This document shows positions 8,674-17,958 of a stretch of 64,000 nucleotides of DNA, in pieces. Source of the DNA: WM-3-3 sp041660045 (GTDB lineage Bacteria > Pseudomonadota > Gammaproteobacteria > Methylococcales > Methylomonadaceae); the NCBI GenBank assembly GCA_041660045.1, contig JBAZXA010000002.1:186001-250000 (forward strand), read 5' to 3'. Positions within the stretch are counted from its first letter, which is position 1. The number at the start of each line of letters is the position of its first letter. The position numbers and the translations under genes were made by a program. Under the pieces are notes generated by a model, which did not search any database, was not told where the DNA came from, and saw only the letters and a list, made by a program, of their open reading frames with translations.

Positions 8674-9468
8674 ATGCATCGTCTAGTTAAACTCAATTGG
8701 ATATTAATGCTGCTCGCATTATTTTTTTCGATTCGTTTAAGTATAGCGGCTGATGTTATTGGCCCAGATGATGTGCTACGCATTTCGGTTTATGGCTATG
8801 AGGATTTAAAAACCGAAACTCGAGTGGCTGGGGATGGCAGGATTACATTTCCGCTAATCGGTGAAATTCAAGCGGCTGGAAAATCCAGTATTGAGCTTGA
8901 GGAAGCAATCGCCATTCGTTTGATTGAAGGCGGATTTATCCATAATGCCCAAGTGAGCGTTGCTGTTTCTGAGCGGGTAAGCCAACATGTCTCTGTGCTG
9001 GGCTATGTTAATAATCCAGGTAGGTATGCCTTGGATTCTGACAGCTCTGTAATTGACCTGATCGCTATGGCAGGTGGGGTGAATGATGCAGGTGATAGTA
9101 AAATTCTGGTAACGCGCAGCCTGAATGGTAATTTTGCAAAATATGAATTTAATTTAGCGGATTTTGCCGATAAGCCAGAAACAGTATTGGCTTTAAAAAT
9201 GCAAAAAGGTGACGTGGTGTTTGTACCTAAGGCTCCGGTGTTTTATATCTATGGTGAAGTGCAACGGCCAGGTGGTTATCGTTTGGAAACAGATCTTAAC
9301 ATCGCTAAAGCGCTTTCCATTGGTGGTGGTCTAACACCAAGAGGTAGTGAAAATGGTCTGCAGATTAAACGAAAAAATGAACAAGGAAATTTGGAAGAAA
9401 TTGATGTGGGTTTGGCAACAACGGTATTAAAAGATGACGTGATTTATGTTAAAGAACGTTGGTTTTAA
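8674..9468 (+). CDS. epsE: Polysaccharide export protein EpsE (Wza-type outer membrane lipid-less/auxiliary protein)
   Basis: Export-channel protein for exopolysaccharide, 264 residues. The frame is open from 8614, but the ATG at 8674 has a good AAGGAGA ribosome site 10 bases upstream and starts a normal signal peptide (about residues 1-26, ending SIAA), so it is preferred. Next comes the polysaccharide export domain (PDDVLRISVYGYEDLKTE, about 30-110) and two SLBB-type repeats (VSVLGYVNNPGRYALD and FYIYGEVQRPGGYRLE). There is no lipobox cysteine. It is the first gene of the epsE-F-G-L series, the order known from Methylobacillus-type and exosortase-B-associated loci. Confidence 0.9.
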   Translation: MHRLVKLNWILMLLALFFSIRLSIAADVIGPDDVLRISVYGYEDLKTETRVAGDGRITFPLIGEIQAAGKSSIELEEAIAIRLIEGGFIHNAQVSVAVSERVSQHVSVLGYVNNPGRYALDSDSSVIDLIAMAGGVNDAGDSKILVTRSLNGNFAKYEFNLADFADKPETVLALKMQKGDVVFVPKAPVFYIYGEVQRPGGYRLETDLNIAKALSIGGGLTPRGSENGLQIKRKNEQGNLEEIDVGLATTVLKDDVIYVKERWF

Positions 9469-9554
9469 TCCTTCTTTGAAAGCTTACAACAGATTGCAGC
9501 TAAGTCAGCGCATGGCCATGTTCTTTCACCTATATAATTGAGAAGTATGCCCTA

Positions 9555-10940
9555 ATGAATATAACGCAATTAATGACCATCTTATGGTACCGAAAAAAAA
9601 TTGCCCTTTATGCTTTGCTGTTAACCATTTCAACGGCTTTTTTGGTCAGTGTGTTATCAACTAAGCAATTTGTTGCCAGTAGTTCGGTGGTTATCGATCA
9701 ACGCGCTGATGACCCTTTAACGGGTTTACCTATCCAGCCCCAGCTTTTGGCTAGTTATATAGCCACACAAGTCGATATTATCGGTAGTCATCATGTAGCA
9801 AGAAAAGTAGTTGAAAAATTAAAGCTAGATAGCAATGGTAAAATTAGGGAAGCCTATATTAAGTCTGGTAGCCAAGGCGATATAGTTGATTTGGCAGCCG
9901 ACTTAATTAGCAAATATTTAGAGATCAAACCCGCGCGCGAAAGTAGTTTAATTGAAATTAGCTATAGTGATGAGGATCCCGATTTTGCAGCTTTAATGGC
10001 CAATAGTTTTGCTGATGCATATATTCAAACCACTGTTGAATTGCGGGCTCAGCCGGCAAAATTAAATGCTGATTGGTTTGACACCCAAATCTTGGCGTTA
10101 CGCGAACGCTTAGAAAAAGCGCAAGCTAAGTTATCAGTTTTCCAGCAACAATCCGGCATAGTGGGAGCTGATGATAAGTTAGACATAGAAAATGAACGCT
10201 TGGCTGATTTGTCCAAACAGTTATTGGAAAGCCAGGCGCGTTCTGATGAATTTAAGTCAAAAACCGGTAATATCAAAGATATTAATAGCTCAGATTCTCT
10301 TCAAGAAGTTTTAAATAATCCTTTAATACAGTCGCTTAAATCAGAATTAGCAAAAAGGGAGGCTAATTTTGCAGAGATGACGAGGCGCTTAGACAAAAAT
10401 CATCCGCAATATAAGCAAAGTGAAATAGAGATTGCTACGCTACGCAGCAAAATTGATTCAGAAATAAAAATGATACGTAAGAGCATGGTCAATAGTTTTG
10501 AATCGTCAAAACAACTAGATACGATTTTGATCAATGCGTTGGCTGAACAAAAGGCCAAAGTATTAGAATTAAGAAAACAGCATGATGAAATTGCAGTATT
10601 AAGCCATGAAGTGGAAAATGAACAAAAAGCATTTGATTCTGCGATGCAGCGGACATTGCAAGTCCGCATGGAAAGTGAATTTAGCCATACTAATATTTCA
10701 ATATTAAATAAGGCTTACCCACCGGTAAAACCAGCTAAGCCAAAAAAATTATTAAATATGATAATTTCCGTTTTTATGGGCGGGATATTGGGCATGGGTG
10801 CGGCTATATTTGCTGAAATATTAGACCGTAGAGTGCGTTCGAAACAAGATCTGACTGAAGTTTTGGAGTTACCCGTTTTTGGTGTTGTTTCTGCCTCAAC
10901 AGCTAATGCAAAACTTAAACATTCCATGTGTCGAACTTAA
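9555..10940 (+). CDS. epsF: Chain-length determinant protein EpsF (Wzz/PCP family)
   Basis: Inner-membrane polysaccharide co-polymerase of 461 residues that sets chain length and links to the tyrosine-kinase partner. An N-terminal membrane segment (about residues 16-36) is followed by the Wzz domain with the VSVLSTKQFVASSSVVID pattern, a long coiled-coil periplasmic part (about 170-370), the proline-rich PPVKPAKPKK motif, and the second membrane segment (about 397-420) before RRVRSKQDL. The stop falls soon after the second membrane helix. A different frame stays open for some 30 codons past the stop and encodes a proline/glycine-rich tail, so a slightly shortened C-terminus cannot be excluded. 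The kinase partner lies 187 bp downstream. Confidence 0.9.
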   Translation: MNITQLMTILWYRKKIALYALLLTISTAFLVSVLSTKQFVASSSVVIDQRADDPLTGLPIQPQLLASYIATQVDIIGSHHVARKVVEKLKLDSNGKIREAYIKSGSQGDIVDLAADLISKYLEIKPARESSLIEISYSDEDPDFAALMANSFADAYIQTTVELRAQPAKLNADWFDTQILALRERLEKAQAKLSVFQQQSGIVGADDKLDIENERLADLSKQLLESQARSDEFKSKTGNIKDINSSDSLQEVLNNPLIQSLKSELAKREANFAEMTRRLDKNHPQYKQSEIEIATLRSKIDSEIKMIRKSMVNSFESSKQLDTILINALAEQKAKVLELRKQHDEIAVLSHEVENEQKAFDSAMQRTLQVRMESEFSHTNISILNKAYPPVKPAKPKKLLNMIISVFMGGILGMGAAIFAEILDRRVRSKQDLTEVLELPVFGVVSASTANAKLKHSMCRT

Positions 10941-11127
10941 AAGGGCGGCTAGCGATAGTGCATAAGATTTTTTTACCGCCAGGCTATGCCGGTCTTGATA
11001 GCGCTGCAGGCATTGTTTGATAATTTACTGGCGAAACATCAATCTTAGTCATTAATTTAGAGCGTCAGACCTTAATATTGATAGCTTGAATTTCAGAGTC
11101 TAAAGCTTAATAACACACAGGCAAACC

Positions 11128-11979
11128 ATGATTGGACACGAAAACATAAAGGCTGAAAGTTCAACATCGATAGGTGCATTATTGTTGGATGCCGGAAAAA
11201 TAAGCACGGCAGATGCCGAACGCATAATTGCTTTTCAAAAACAAGAAGGCATGCGTTTTGGCGACGCTGCAAAAGCTTTGGGCCTTATTAATGAAGACGA
11301 TATACAAAAAGCCTTATCATATCAGTTTGATTACCCTTACCTTGCGGCGAGCGAAAATAATTTTTGTTGGGAGCTGGTGGCCGCGTATCAACCTTTTAGC
11401 GCACAAGTGGAAGCTCTCCGGGCTGTGCGCAGCCAACTGATATCGCGTTGGTTAAGTGAACATAACACATTGGCTATTGTTAGCCCTAGCCGTCATGAAG
11501 CGCGTAGTAGTATGGCCGCAAATTTAGCGATAGTATTTTCTCAGTTAGGTGAACGGACATTGTTAATTGATGCAGATTTAAGGCAACCTAGGCAACATGA
11601 GCTATTTAAACTAAAAAATGATTATGGTTTGTCAGATGTTATGGCCGGTAGGGCGGATTTAACTGTGGTTAAGAAGATTTCAGCGTTTCGTGATTTATCG
11701 TTATTGTTGGCTGGTACCGTTCCGCCAAATCCCGTTGAATTAATTAGCCGTGGTTTAAAGAATTGCTTACAGCAATTGCAAAACCAATATGATGTTATTT
11801 TAGTTGATACTTCAGCAGCCGAACAAGGTGTTGATGCATTAGTTTGTAGTGCAAGTTGCGGGGCTTCATTGCTAGTCGTAAGACAGCACCAAACCCGGGT
11901 AGATGAGGTAAAACGTTTAAAAGATGAATTAAGGGGGAACGGTAGTTTATGCCTTGGTGCTGTGATTGCTGATTTTTAA
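11128..11979 (+). CDS. epsG: EpsG-like tyrosine-kinase ATPase with a degenerate P-loop
   Basis: A 283-residue protein of the EpsG family (bacterial tyrosine kinase partner of EpsF). The N-terminal 80 residues form the EpsG-specific helical domain (SIGALLLDAGKISTADAERI, RFGDAAKALGLI), and the ParA/MinD-like ATPase part follows. Walker A' is intact (TLLIDADLRQPRQ, about 144-156) and a Walker B-like VILVDTSA is present. The P-loop, however, reads SPSRHEARSSMAANLA (119-134): the family norm has glycines (GRGEGRS type) that are all replaced here. VDTPA is also changed to VDTSA. There is no tyrosine-rich C-terminal tail. ATP binding and kinase activity may therefore be weakened or lost. It is followed by epsL after 21 bp. 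Confidence 0.85.
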   Translation: MIGHENIKAESSTSIGALLLDAGKISTADAERIIAFQKQEGMRFGDAAKALGLINEDDIQKALSYQFDYPYLAASENNFCWELVAAYQPFSAQVEALRAVRSQLISRWLSEHNTLAIVSPSRHEARSSMAANLAIVFSQLGERTLLIDADLRQPRQHELFKLKNDYGLSDVMAGRADLTVVKKISAFRDLSLLLAGTVPPNPVELISRGLKNCLQQLQNQYDVILVDTSAAEQGVDALVCSASCGASLLVVRQHQTRVDEVKRLKDELRGNGSLCLGAVIADF

Positions 11980-12000
11980 GGCGTTGCAATAGTCTCTAGC

Positions 12001-13269
12001 ATGGCATACGTAGCTTTTGTTTTATGGCAGTCTAGCTCTAAATTTACAGATGTTGGCTTGCGTTTTTTGTCGATTTGCTTATTTTGCTTAGCATGTTGTC
12101 TTAGTTCGGTAAAACTTTATGCGGCAGCATCAGAGACGGATACGTTTAAGCCTTATTTATCCTCCAGTATTTTGTACGATAGCAACTATTTACGCTTGTC
12201 CAAAAGCGCTAGCCCGTCCATTACCGGTGGAGTTAATGATTTCAGCGAGGTATTAAAACAAGCTTCTGCTGGTTTTGATGTCGATTGGAAAATTAGTAGG
12301 CAACATATACTCATTAAAGCGAATATTAACCAAAACTGGTTTGAAAACTTTACGAGTTTGGATTATTTAGGTTGGAATAACCGGGCCCAGTGGGATTGGC
12401 AGGTTGGTAATCAACTAAATGGTGAGATTGGCTATGGCAATCGTAAATTTTTAGGTACCTATAATCAATTAAATGCCTTCATCCCGAATCTATCTACAAC
12501 GCAAGAGTATTTTGCAAATGCGGGGTATTTGTTTCACCCGAATGCTAGGTTGAAACTGGGCGTATTTCGGACAGATTCACAATTTGATAGTGTTAGTCGG
12601 GCAACCAGTAATATTTTAGAGGATAATTTTGAAGCTAATTTGCAATATATTAGCCCTTCTTCCAACATTATAGGTTTCCGTTTTTTGGGGACAGATGGAC
12701 GCTATCCCCAACGCCAATTTATACCTACACAAATTCTTGATACGGCTTATAGCCGATTTAATTATCAATTGACTTGGGACTGGCGGCTAGACAGCAAGTT
12801 TAGGATAGACGGTAATGCGGGATATACGGAACAAAATTTTGAGCATTTTCGTGTGCAAAATTTTAGCAGCGTGGTAGGCCAATTAAATTTACATTGGCAA
12901 TACAGTGAAAAAACCTTATTAGAATTAAATCTAAAACGGGAAATTGGCCAAGCTTTAAACGTAAATTCCAGTTTTATCCAAATTCAAGGGGTAGAGTTTA
13001 ATGCGAGATGGCAATTGTCTCCTAAATTAGTCCTTCAATTACCGCTCAGTTACCAAGAACAAGCGTTTTTAGGACAGTCTGGTGCCAGTTTTGCCAATCT
13101 TCCCCAGCAAATAAACCAATTGACGAGCGTTGGTTTAAATTTGTCGTATTTGTCGTTTAATGGTTTTACTATTAATTCCCTGGTTAGTTATGAAAACCGC
13201 GATTCTAATTTCAGTGATCGAGTTTACCAAAGCTTTTCCGCAGGTATGAATTTCAAATTGGTATTTTAG
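12001..13269 (+). CDS. epsL: Outer-membrane beta-barrel EpsL-like polysaccharide transporter
   Basis: A 422-residue protein. A long N-terminus with a hydrophobic segment (about residues 21-42, ending KLYAAAS) acts as signal peptide; the true start could be a later GTG. The rest is rich in alternating aromatic/polar beta strands (FKPYLSSSILYDSNYLRLS, QNWFENFTSLDYLGWN, the last strand ending NFKLVF with terminal phenylalanine), as in EpsL/TIGR03014 outer-membrane barrels associated with exopolysaccharide loci. Position right after epsG supports the call. It probably helps the polymer across or onto the outer membrane. Confidence 0.8.
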   Translation: MAYVAFVLWQSSSKFTDVGLRFLSICLFCLACCLSSVKLYAAASETDTFKPYLSSSILYDSNYLRLSKSASPSITGGVNDFSEVLKQASAGFDVDWKISRQHILIKANINQNWFENFTSLDYLGWNNRAQWDWQVGNQLNGEIGYGNRKFLGTYNQLNAFIPNLSTTQEYFANAGYLFHPNARLKLGVFRTDSQFDSVSRATSNILEDNFEANLQYISPSSNIIGFRFLGTDGRYPQRQFIPTQILDTAYSRFNYQLTWDWRLDSKFRIDGNAGYTEQNFEHFRVQNFSSVVGQLNLHWQYSEKTLLELNLKREIGQALNVNSSFIQIQGVEFNARWQLSPKLVLQLPLSYQEQAFLGQSGASFANLPQQINQLTSVGLNLSYLSFNGFTINSLVSYENRDSNFSDRVYQSFSAGMNFKLVF

Positions 13270-13520
13270 GTGCAAAGTAATCAAAAAATGCTTAAAATAT
13301 TCAAAGTTACGATTTTAGTTCGCTTAGTCGCCTTTTAGTAGGAAAGGTTCATTTATAAGCGATATAAAAATTTAAAAAAGTAGTCTCCAAAATTGTTAAC
13401 AGGCACTTAAATAGCTACCCTAAAAGTTCTACTTTTAATTTTAAGCGTTTAGTTACTTTTATTCCTACATTAAATTTTCTCGCCAAGTTTCTCAATACTA
13501 TCCATTACAGGCAAACATTA

Positions 13521-15038
13521 ATGACGCAATATGGTCACGAGCGAGTGAAGCGCGGCATCATAAATTTTTTAGTTGGCAAAGGTGTTTCTGCAGTTAGTGG
13601 CTTTTTTGCCATGCTACTTGTCGTCCATGGCCTTTCTATTGCTGATTTTGCGGCTTATTCGGTAGTCGTGGCATTGGTGGAAGTATTCAACGCGATAACT
13701 GGTTTTGGTTTCACTCATATTATTCTTCGATATGTCCCAGAGTTATACGCCAACTCTAGATTTCACACGTTACGGGCTACGCTGAGTTTCCTTTTTGGAG
13801 TCAGGACCATTATTTTAATCGTTGCACTTGGAACGGTATGGTTTTTTTCACATAGGGTGTCTGCTTGGATAGGGTTAGAACATTTCATCCCTGAATTTCA
13901 AGCTTTTTTGGTGGTGGTTGGTTTTAGATCCAGCAATCAATTTCTAACTCAAATTCTAGAGTCCACGTTACATCAGGGAGTTGTTCAAAGTGCCAATTCT
14001 TTAGTTAATATTGGCCGTTGTATTGGCATGGTTTGGTTAGGTAGCGAAGCTTCAGTCAATTTGCTTAATGTTGTTTGGCTGGAAGCATTTTGTGAAGTTT
14101 TATCGACTATAGTCATGCTGGCAGGCATATTTTCGGTGATTTGGCTGAACCGATCTAATCCCGATGATACCCATAGCCATTGGTATCAATCCAATCGGCA
14201 GCAACTTATTCGTTTTGCTACGTTTGCATATTTACAGCATCTTGCTACTTTACCATTTGGCGGTACGATTAATCGGTTAGTCGGAGGCGCCATGTTGGGT
14301 GAGCAAGCGATGGCAACCTTTGGCTTTGCCCAAAGCCTTTATGAATATGTTAAGCGTTATTTGCCTACGCAGCTATTGATCGGATTAATTCGGCCAGTTA
14401 TTGTGGCGCGTTATACAACAACCGGTAGCTTTTCCTCTGTTGCAAAGTTATGTGAGCAGTTTTATCAAGTCAATTTTGCATTGCTAGCGGGTTTATTAGC
14501 TATTTTTTGGGTAGATGGTGAATCGATTATGACGGTTATATCAGCCGGAAAATATGCTGAATCTGGCACTAGCGCAATGATATTGTGTGCTTTATTGATG
14601 TTTATCGTTTTTGAAACACAACGCTTAGTTTTAGAGTTGCTTGCGCAAATGGTTGAGCACTATGAAGTGATGGTGCTAAGTAATTTAATCCTTTCTTTTT
14701 CAGTATTTGGTGGCATCGCAGCTATACCTTGGTTAGGTGCAATTGCATTTCCTCTGGCCAATTCACTGGCAATTTTTTTGACTAATATTTGGGTTATGTT
14801 CCAGCTTTCATCATTGGGTTACCCGTATCAACATGATTGGCGGGCGACGTTTTATACGCTGTTGATTTTTTTGCTGACTATTGCTGTGGGTAAGTTATGT
14901 CAATATGCAGGCTATGATTGGATAGTGACATTGCCTATCACAATGGTCTGGTTTATTTTATTATTTTTGCGGCTTAAGTGGGAGCCGAGCTTAGGGTTAA
15001 TTAAGGATTTAATTGGAAAAAAACTAAACCAAGAGTAA
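13521..15038 (+). CDS. Oligosaccharide flippase family protein (Wzx-like)
   Basis: A 505-residue polytopic membrane protein with about twelve to fourteen hydrophobic segments and the N-terminal family pattern GIINFLVGKGVSAVSGFFAML. It belongs to the MOP/polysaccharide biosynthesis superfamily that flips undecaprenyl-linked repeat units across the inner membrane. Together with the polymerase gene at 17959 and the epsE-F exporter genes it makes this a Wzx/Wzy-type locus. It starts 251 bp after epsL, so a separate promoter is possible. Confidence 0.88.
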   Translation: MTQYGHERVKRGIINFLVGKGVSAVSGFFAMLLVVHGLSIADFAAYSVVVALVEVFNAITGFGFTHIILRYVPELYANSRFHTLRATLSFLFGVRTIILIVALGTVWFFSHRVSAWIGLEHFIPEFQAFLVVVGFRSSNQFLTQILESTLHQGVVQSANSLVNIGRCIGMVWLGSEASVNLLNVVWLEAFCEVLSTIVMLAGIFSVIWLNRSNPDDTHSHWYQSNRQQLIRFATFAYLQHLATLPFGGTINRLVGGAMLGEQAMATFGFAQSLYEYVKRYLPTQLLIGLIRPVIVARYTTTGSFSSVAKLCEQFYQVNFALLAGLLAIFWVDGESIMTVISAGKYAESGTSAMILCALLMFIVFETQRLVLELLAQMVEHYEVMVLSNLILSFSVFGGIAAIPWLGAIAFPLANSLAIFLTNIWVMFQLSSLGYPYQHDWRATFYTLLIFLLTIAVGKLCQYAGYDWIVTLPITMVWFILLFLRLKWEPSLGLIKDLIGKKLNQE

Positions 15039-15138
15039 TGGTTTTTTATTAGTCCCAATATTTTATGGGTTATAGCGAAAACCACCTAGAACATAAGAAA
15101 TCTTTTCTGGCTTTAGGGATTTTAGGATGGATATATGC

Positions 15139-17787
15139 CTAATTTGCTGAAATTGTATTTTTGATTGTATCTTCAATCGTTTTGGCAATTTTGAGCGCAC
15201 CTTGCTCTTGCATCAATGTTAAATGGTCTCCTGGTACGGTATAAAGACTAAGTTTATCGCCAAATAATTTATGCCATTCAACATCGGGTGTTTGTTCAGT
15301 GTGTAACAAACTAGTTTGCTTTAGTGGATTGAATATAGTCACTGTACTCCAAGCGTAATAGCTTGCTATATATTCTGAGAGCTTATTTTGTATGGGTATA
15401 GACTCCCAGCTTTCTGGACGGTATTTTGGGCCATAAACCAATTCTGAAATTTTATTTTTAAAATTTCGCAGGGTATCACTAAGTTTTTTTGACAGTTCTT
15501 TTGCTGAGATATTAATTATATTGTTTATTTGTTCCCTAAAGGGTAATCGTGTTCTGACGGATATATTTGGGATGTAGGGATCAACCAAAAATACGTGCCC
15601 TACGTGCAGGTTTTGCTTGGCCAATTGTTGGGCAACTTCATAAGCTAACAGACCGCCTAAACAATGTCCTATAAGAAAATAAGGGCCATTCGGTTGGTAT
15701 AAGCGTATCTCTTTGACATATTCGGTAGCCCAAGATTCTATTGTGGGCAAAATCTCAAGTTTGCTACCTATTGGAGCCCCTACGCCATAACGTAAGCCTA
15801 AGACAGGTTGATGTTTACCTAATTGTTTGACAACTTCAAAATTGCCTTTTGTGCCATACTCAAGCCAAAACAAAGGTGGTCTAGTACCCTCTTTTTGAAC
15901 GGGAAAAATAGAAAACCAAGGTACCTCTTGAGATTGTGTTCGGAGAAAACCTGCCATCTCGGCTAGGGTAGAAAAATTAAACATGGTTACTAATGGCAAG
16001 GGCGTGTTAAAAACTTTTTCAATTTCGGCAAGCAGTGATGCCGCCAACAGCGAATGCCCCCCTAAATCGAAAAAATTATCGTACCTACCAACGCGTTTTA
16101 CCTTGAGTTGAGTTGCCCAGATTTTAGCTAGTTTTGCCTCGGTATCATCTATCGGAGCTACATAGTCTCGCATGTAGTAATCATTAAGGCTGGGGGTGGG
16201 CAGGGCTTGCCTGTCTAGCTTGTTATTGGCAGTCAAAGGCATTTTTACTAGATGTACATACGCGGCAGGGATCATAAATCCAGGTAATTTGCCAATTAAG
16301 AATTTACGTAATGTCTCTGCCCCAACTATGGTGTCGCTCGTATAATAAGCCACCAAACTCGGGTAGCCACCATCCTCAAGCGCGATTACCACGGCTTCAT
16401 GGACAGGGTCATAGTGGGTTAAGGCAAATTCAATTTCGCCTAACTCTATCCGATAGCCGCGGATTTTTACTTGATGGTCATTGCGGCCTAAGAACTCAAT
16501 ATTTCCATCCTCTAATTGCCGGCCTAAATCACCTGTTTTGTAAATCTTATTCTGGGGCGAAGTAAAAAAAGGGTTATTGATAAAGCGCTCTTGTGTAAGG
16601 TCTGGTTGGTTTAAGTAGCCTAGGGCTAGACCATCGCCACCGATATAAATCTCGCCAATTTCTCCAGTTGTTACTGGTTGGTAGTCAGCATCAAGAATAT
16701 AAATTTGAGTATTGGCTATAGGTTGGCCAATGGGAATATTATTAACTTCGTGGTTAATTTGAGTGATTTCGTAGGCAGTTGAAAATACAGTGGCTTCTGT
16801 AGGGCCATAGAGATTGAACAAATGCTTAGGGGGATTTTTTGCCAGTATATTGTTTATGATTTTGGGGTTTAGCTTGTCACCGCCAAATACTAAGTAGTTT
16901 AGGCCAGTTAAATATTTACCTAAAATTTCGGCATGTCGATTGAATAGCACTACGGGTAAGTCTAGTACACTGATGCTATTACGTTGTATGAACTGGCCTA
17001 GCTGTTCAGCATCAAGTAAAGTCGGTTTTTCAATTACAATTATGGCCGCGCCATTTAATAGGCTTGCCCAAATCTGAAAGGTTGACGGGTCAAACGAGGT
17101 GTTTGCCGTATAAGCAACCCGGTCTTCTGGGCTAATGTTAACCCTGCCATTATTAATTACTAGATTGACAATGCTCCGGTGCCCTACCATAACGCCTTTA
17201 GGCCTGCCTGTTGAACCGGAGGTATAAATGATATAGGCCACTGCGTCTGCGTTTTGGCCATCTTCTAGTCTGTTTAAATTATGCTCAGGATACTTTCTCC
17301 AGGCAGCCTGGCTACCTTCGAGAGAAATATTTTCAATATTGGCAAGGTTAGTTATTTCTAAATCATTGGTTTCGCTTAGTACTGCTAAAGGGCCGCTATC
17401 AACCAGCATATATTGCAAGCGGTCAATGGGATAAGATGGATCTAGCGGCACATAGGCTGCATCAGCTTTTAAAATAGCTAACATGCCGACAATAATATTT
17501 ATACCGCGCTCGGCGAATACACCAACTCGAGAACCTGGTTTAATGCCAATATCCCTTAAAAAATGCGCAAGTTGATTGGCAAGACTATTAAGTTCTTTAT
17601 AACTTAATTGTTGCTCCTTGAACTTAACAGCAACAGCATCAGGGGTTTTTTCTACTTGAAGTTCGAATAAATAATGGATACTGCTATGCTTAGGATAGTC
17701 TGTTTGCGTCGTGTTCAATGTGTATATAGATGAATTAAAGGTTGAAGTACTAAGAGCATAGTTGCTATTTTTTTGATGTTGCACCAT
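15139..17787 (-). CDS. Single-module non-ribosomal peptide synthetase (A-PCP-TE) with cysteine in the TE nucleophile site
   Basis: An 882-residue enzyme with no condensation domain. Adenylation domain, about 35-530: A3 YTSGSTGRPKGVM (188-200), A4 SFDPST with Asp233, YGPTEAT (327-333), TGD (418-420), RIELGEIE (446-453) and Lys524 in NNKLDR. Carrier domain: FFDLGGHSLL with phosphopantetheine Ser579. Thioesterase, about 627-880: GHCLGG (707-712) puts Cys709 where serine is usual, with Asp736 and a late GDHLTLM histidine. Asp233 suggests an alpha-amino acid substrate. It could activate an amino acid and release it as a free, cyclised, dimerised or transferred product. It is transcribed against the polysaccharide genes around it, with an AAGG ribosome site and a TATAAT -10 at 17823-17828 (minus strand). 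Confidence 0.92.
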   Translation of the reverse strand: MVQHQKNSNYALSTSTFNSSIYTLNTTQTDYPKHSSIHYLFELQVEKTPDAVAVKFKEQQLSYKELNSLANQLAHFLRDIGIKPGSRVGVFAERGINIIVGMLAILKADAAYVPLDPSYPIDRLQYMLVDSGPLAVLSETNDLEITNLANIENISLEGSQAAWRKYPEHNLNRLEDGQNADAVAYIIYTSGSTGRPKGVMVGHRSIVNLVINNGRVNISPEDRVAYTANTSFDPSTFQIWASLLNGAAIIVIEKPTLLDAEQLGQFIQRNSISVLDLPVVLFNRHAEILGKYLTGLNYLVFGGDKLNPKIINNILAKNPPKHLFNLYGPTEATVFSTAYEITQINHEVNNIPIGQPIANTQIYILDADYQPVTTGEIGEIYIGGDGLALGYLNQPDLTQERFINNPFFTSPQNKIYKTGDLGRQLEDGNIEFLGRNDHQVKIRGYRIELGEIEFALTHYDPVHEAVVIALEDGGYPSLVAYYTSDTIVGAETLRKFLIGKLPGFMIPAAYVHLVKMPLTANNKLDRQALPTPSLNDYYMRDYVAPIDDTEAKLAKIWATQLKVKRVGRYDNFFDLGGHSLLAASLLAEIEKVFNTPLPLVTMFNFSTLAEMAGFLRTQSQEVPWFSIFPVQKEGTRPPLFWLEYGTKGNFEVVKQLGKHQPVLGLRYGVGAPIGSKLEILPTIESWATEYVKEIRLYQPNGPYFLIGHCLGGLLAYEVAQQLAKQNLHVGHVFLVDPYIPNISVRTRLPFREQINNIINISAKELSKKLSDTLRNFKNKISELVYGPKYRPESWESIPIQNKLSEYIASYYAWSTVTIFNPLKQTSLLHTEQTPDVEWHKLFGDKLSLYTVPGDHLTLMQEQGALKIAKTIEDTIKNTISAN

Positions 17788-17822
17788 GGCACCTTTCTTA
17801 ACAAAACGTTACGTTTATATGT

Positions 17823-17828
17823 ATTATA
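17823..17828 (-). promoter_or_regulatory. Probable -10 box for the NRPS gene
   Basis: TATAAT on the minus strand, 35 bp before the NRPS start codon. No good -35 hexamer is seen at the right spacing. An AACGTTACGTT palindrome lies between this box and the start codon and could be an operator. Confidence 0.4.
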
Positions 17829-17958
17829 GTATTAAGCTTTTCTTAAACTAAAAAAATACGCGTTTTTTTGTTTAAAGTATAGAAAATTTAAGTCGAATTG
17901 GTAGTTCTCATAAATTTATCTAAAAAAACAGTACGAATGTCTTGGGATCAAAGGTTTT

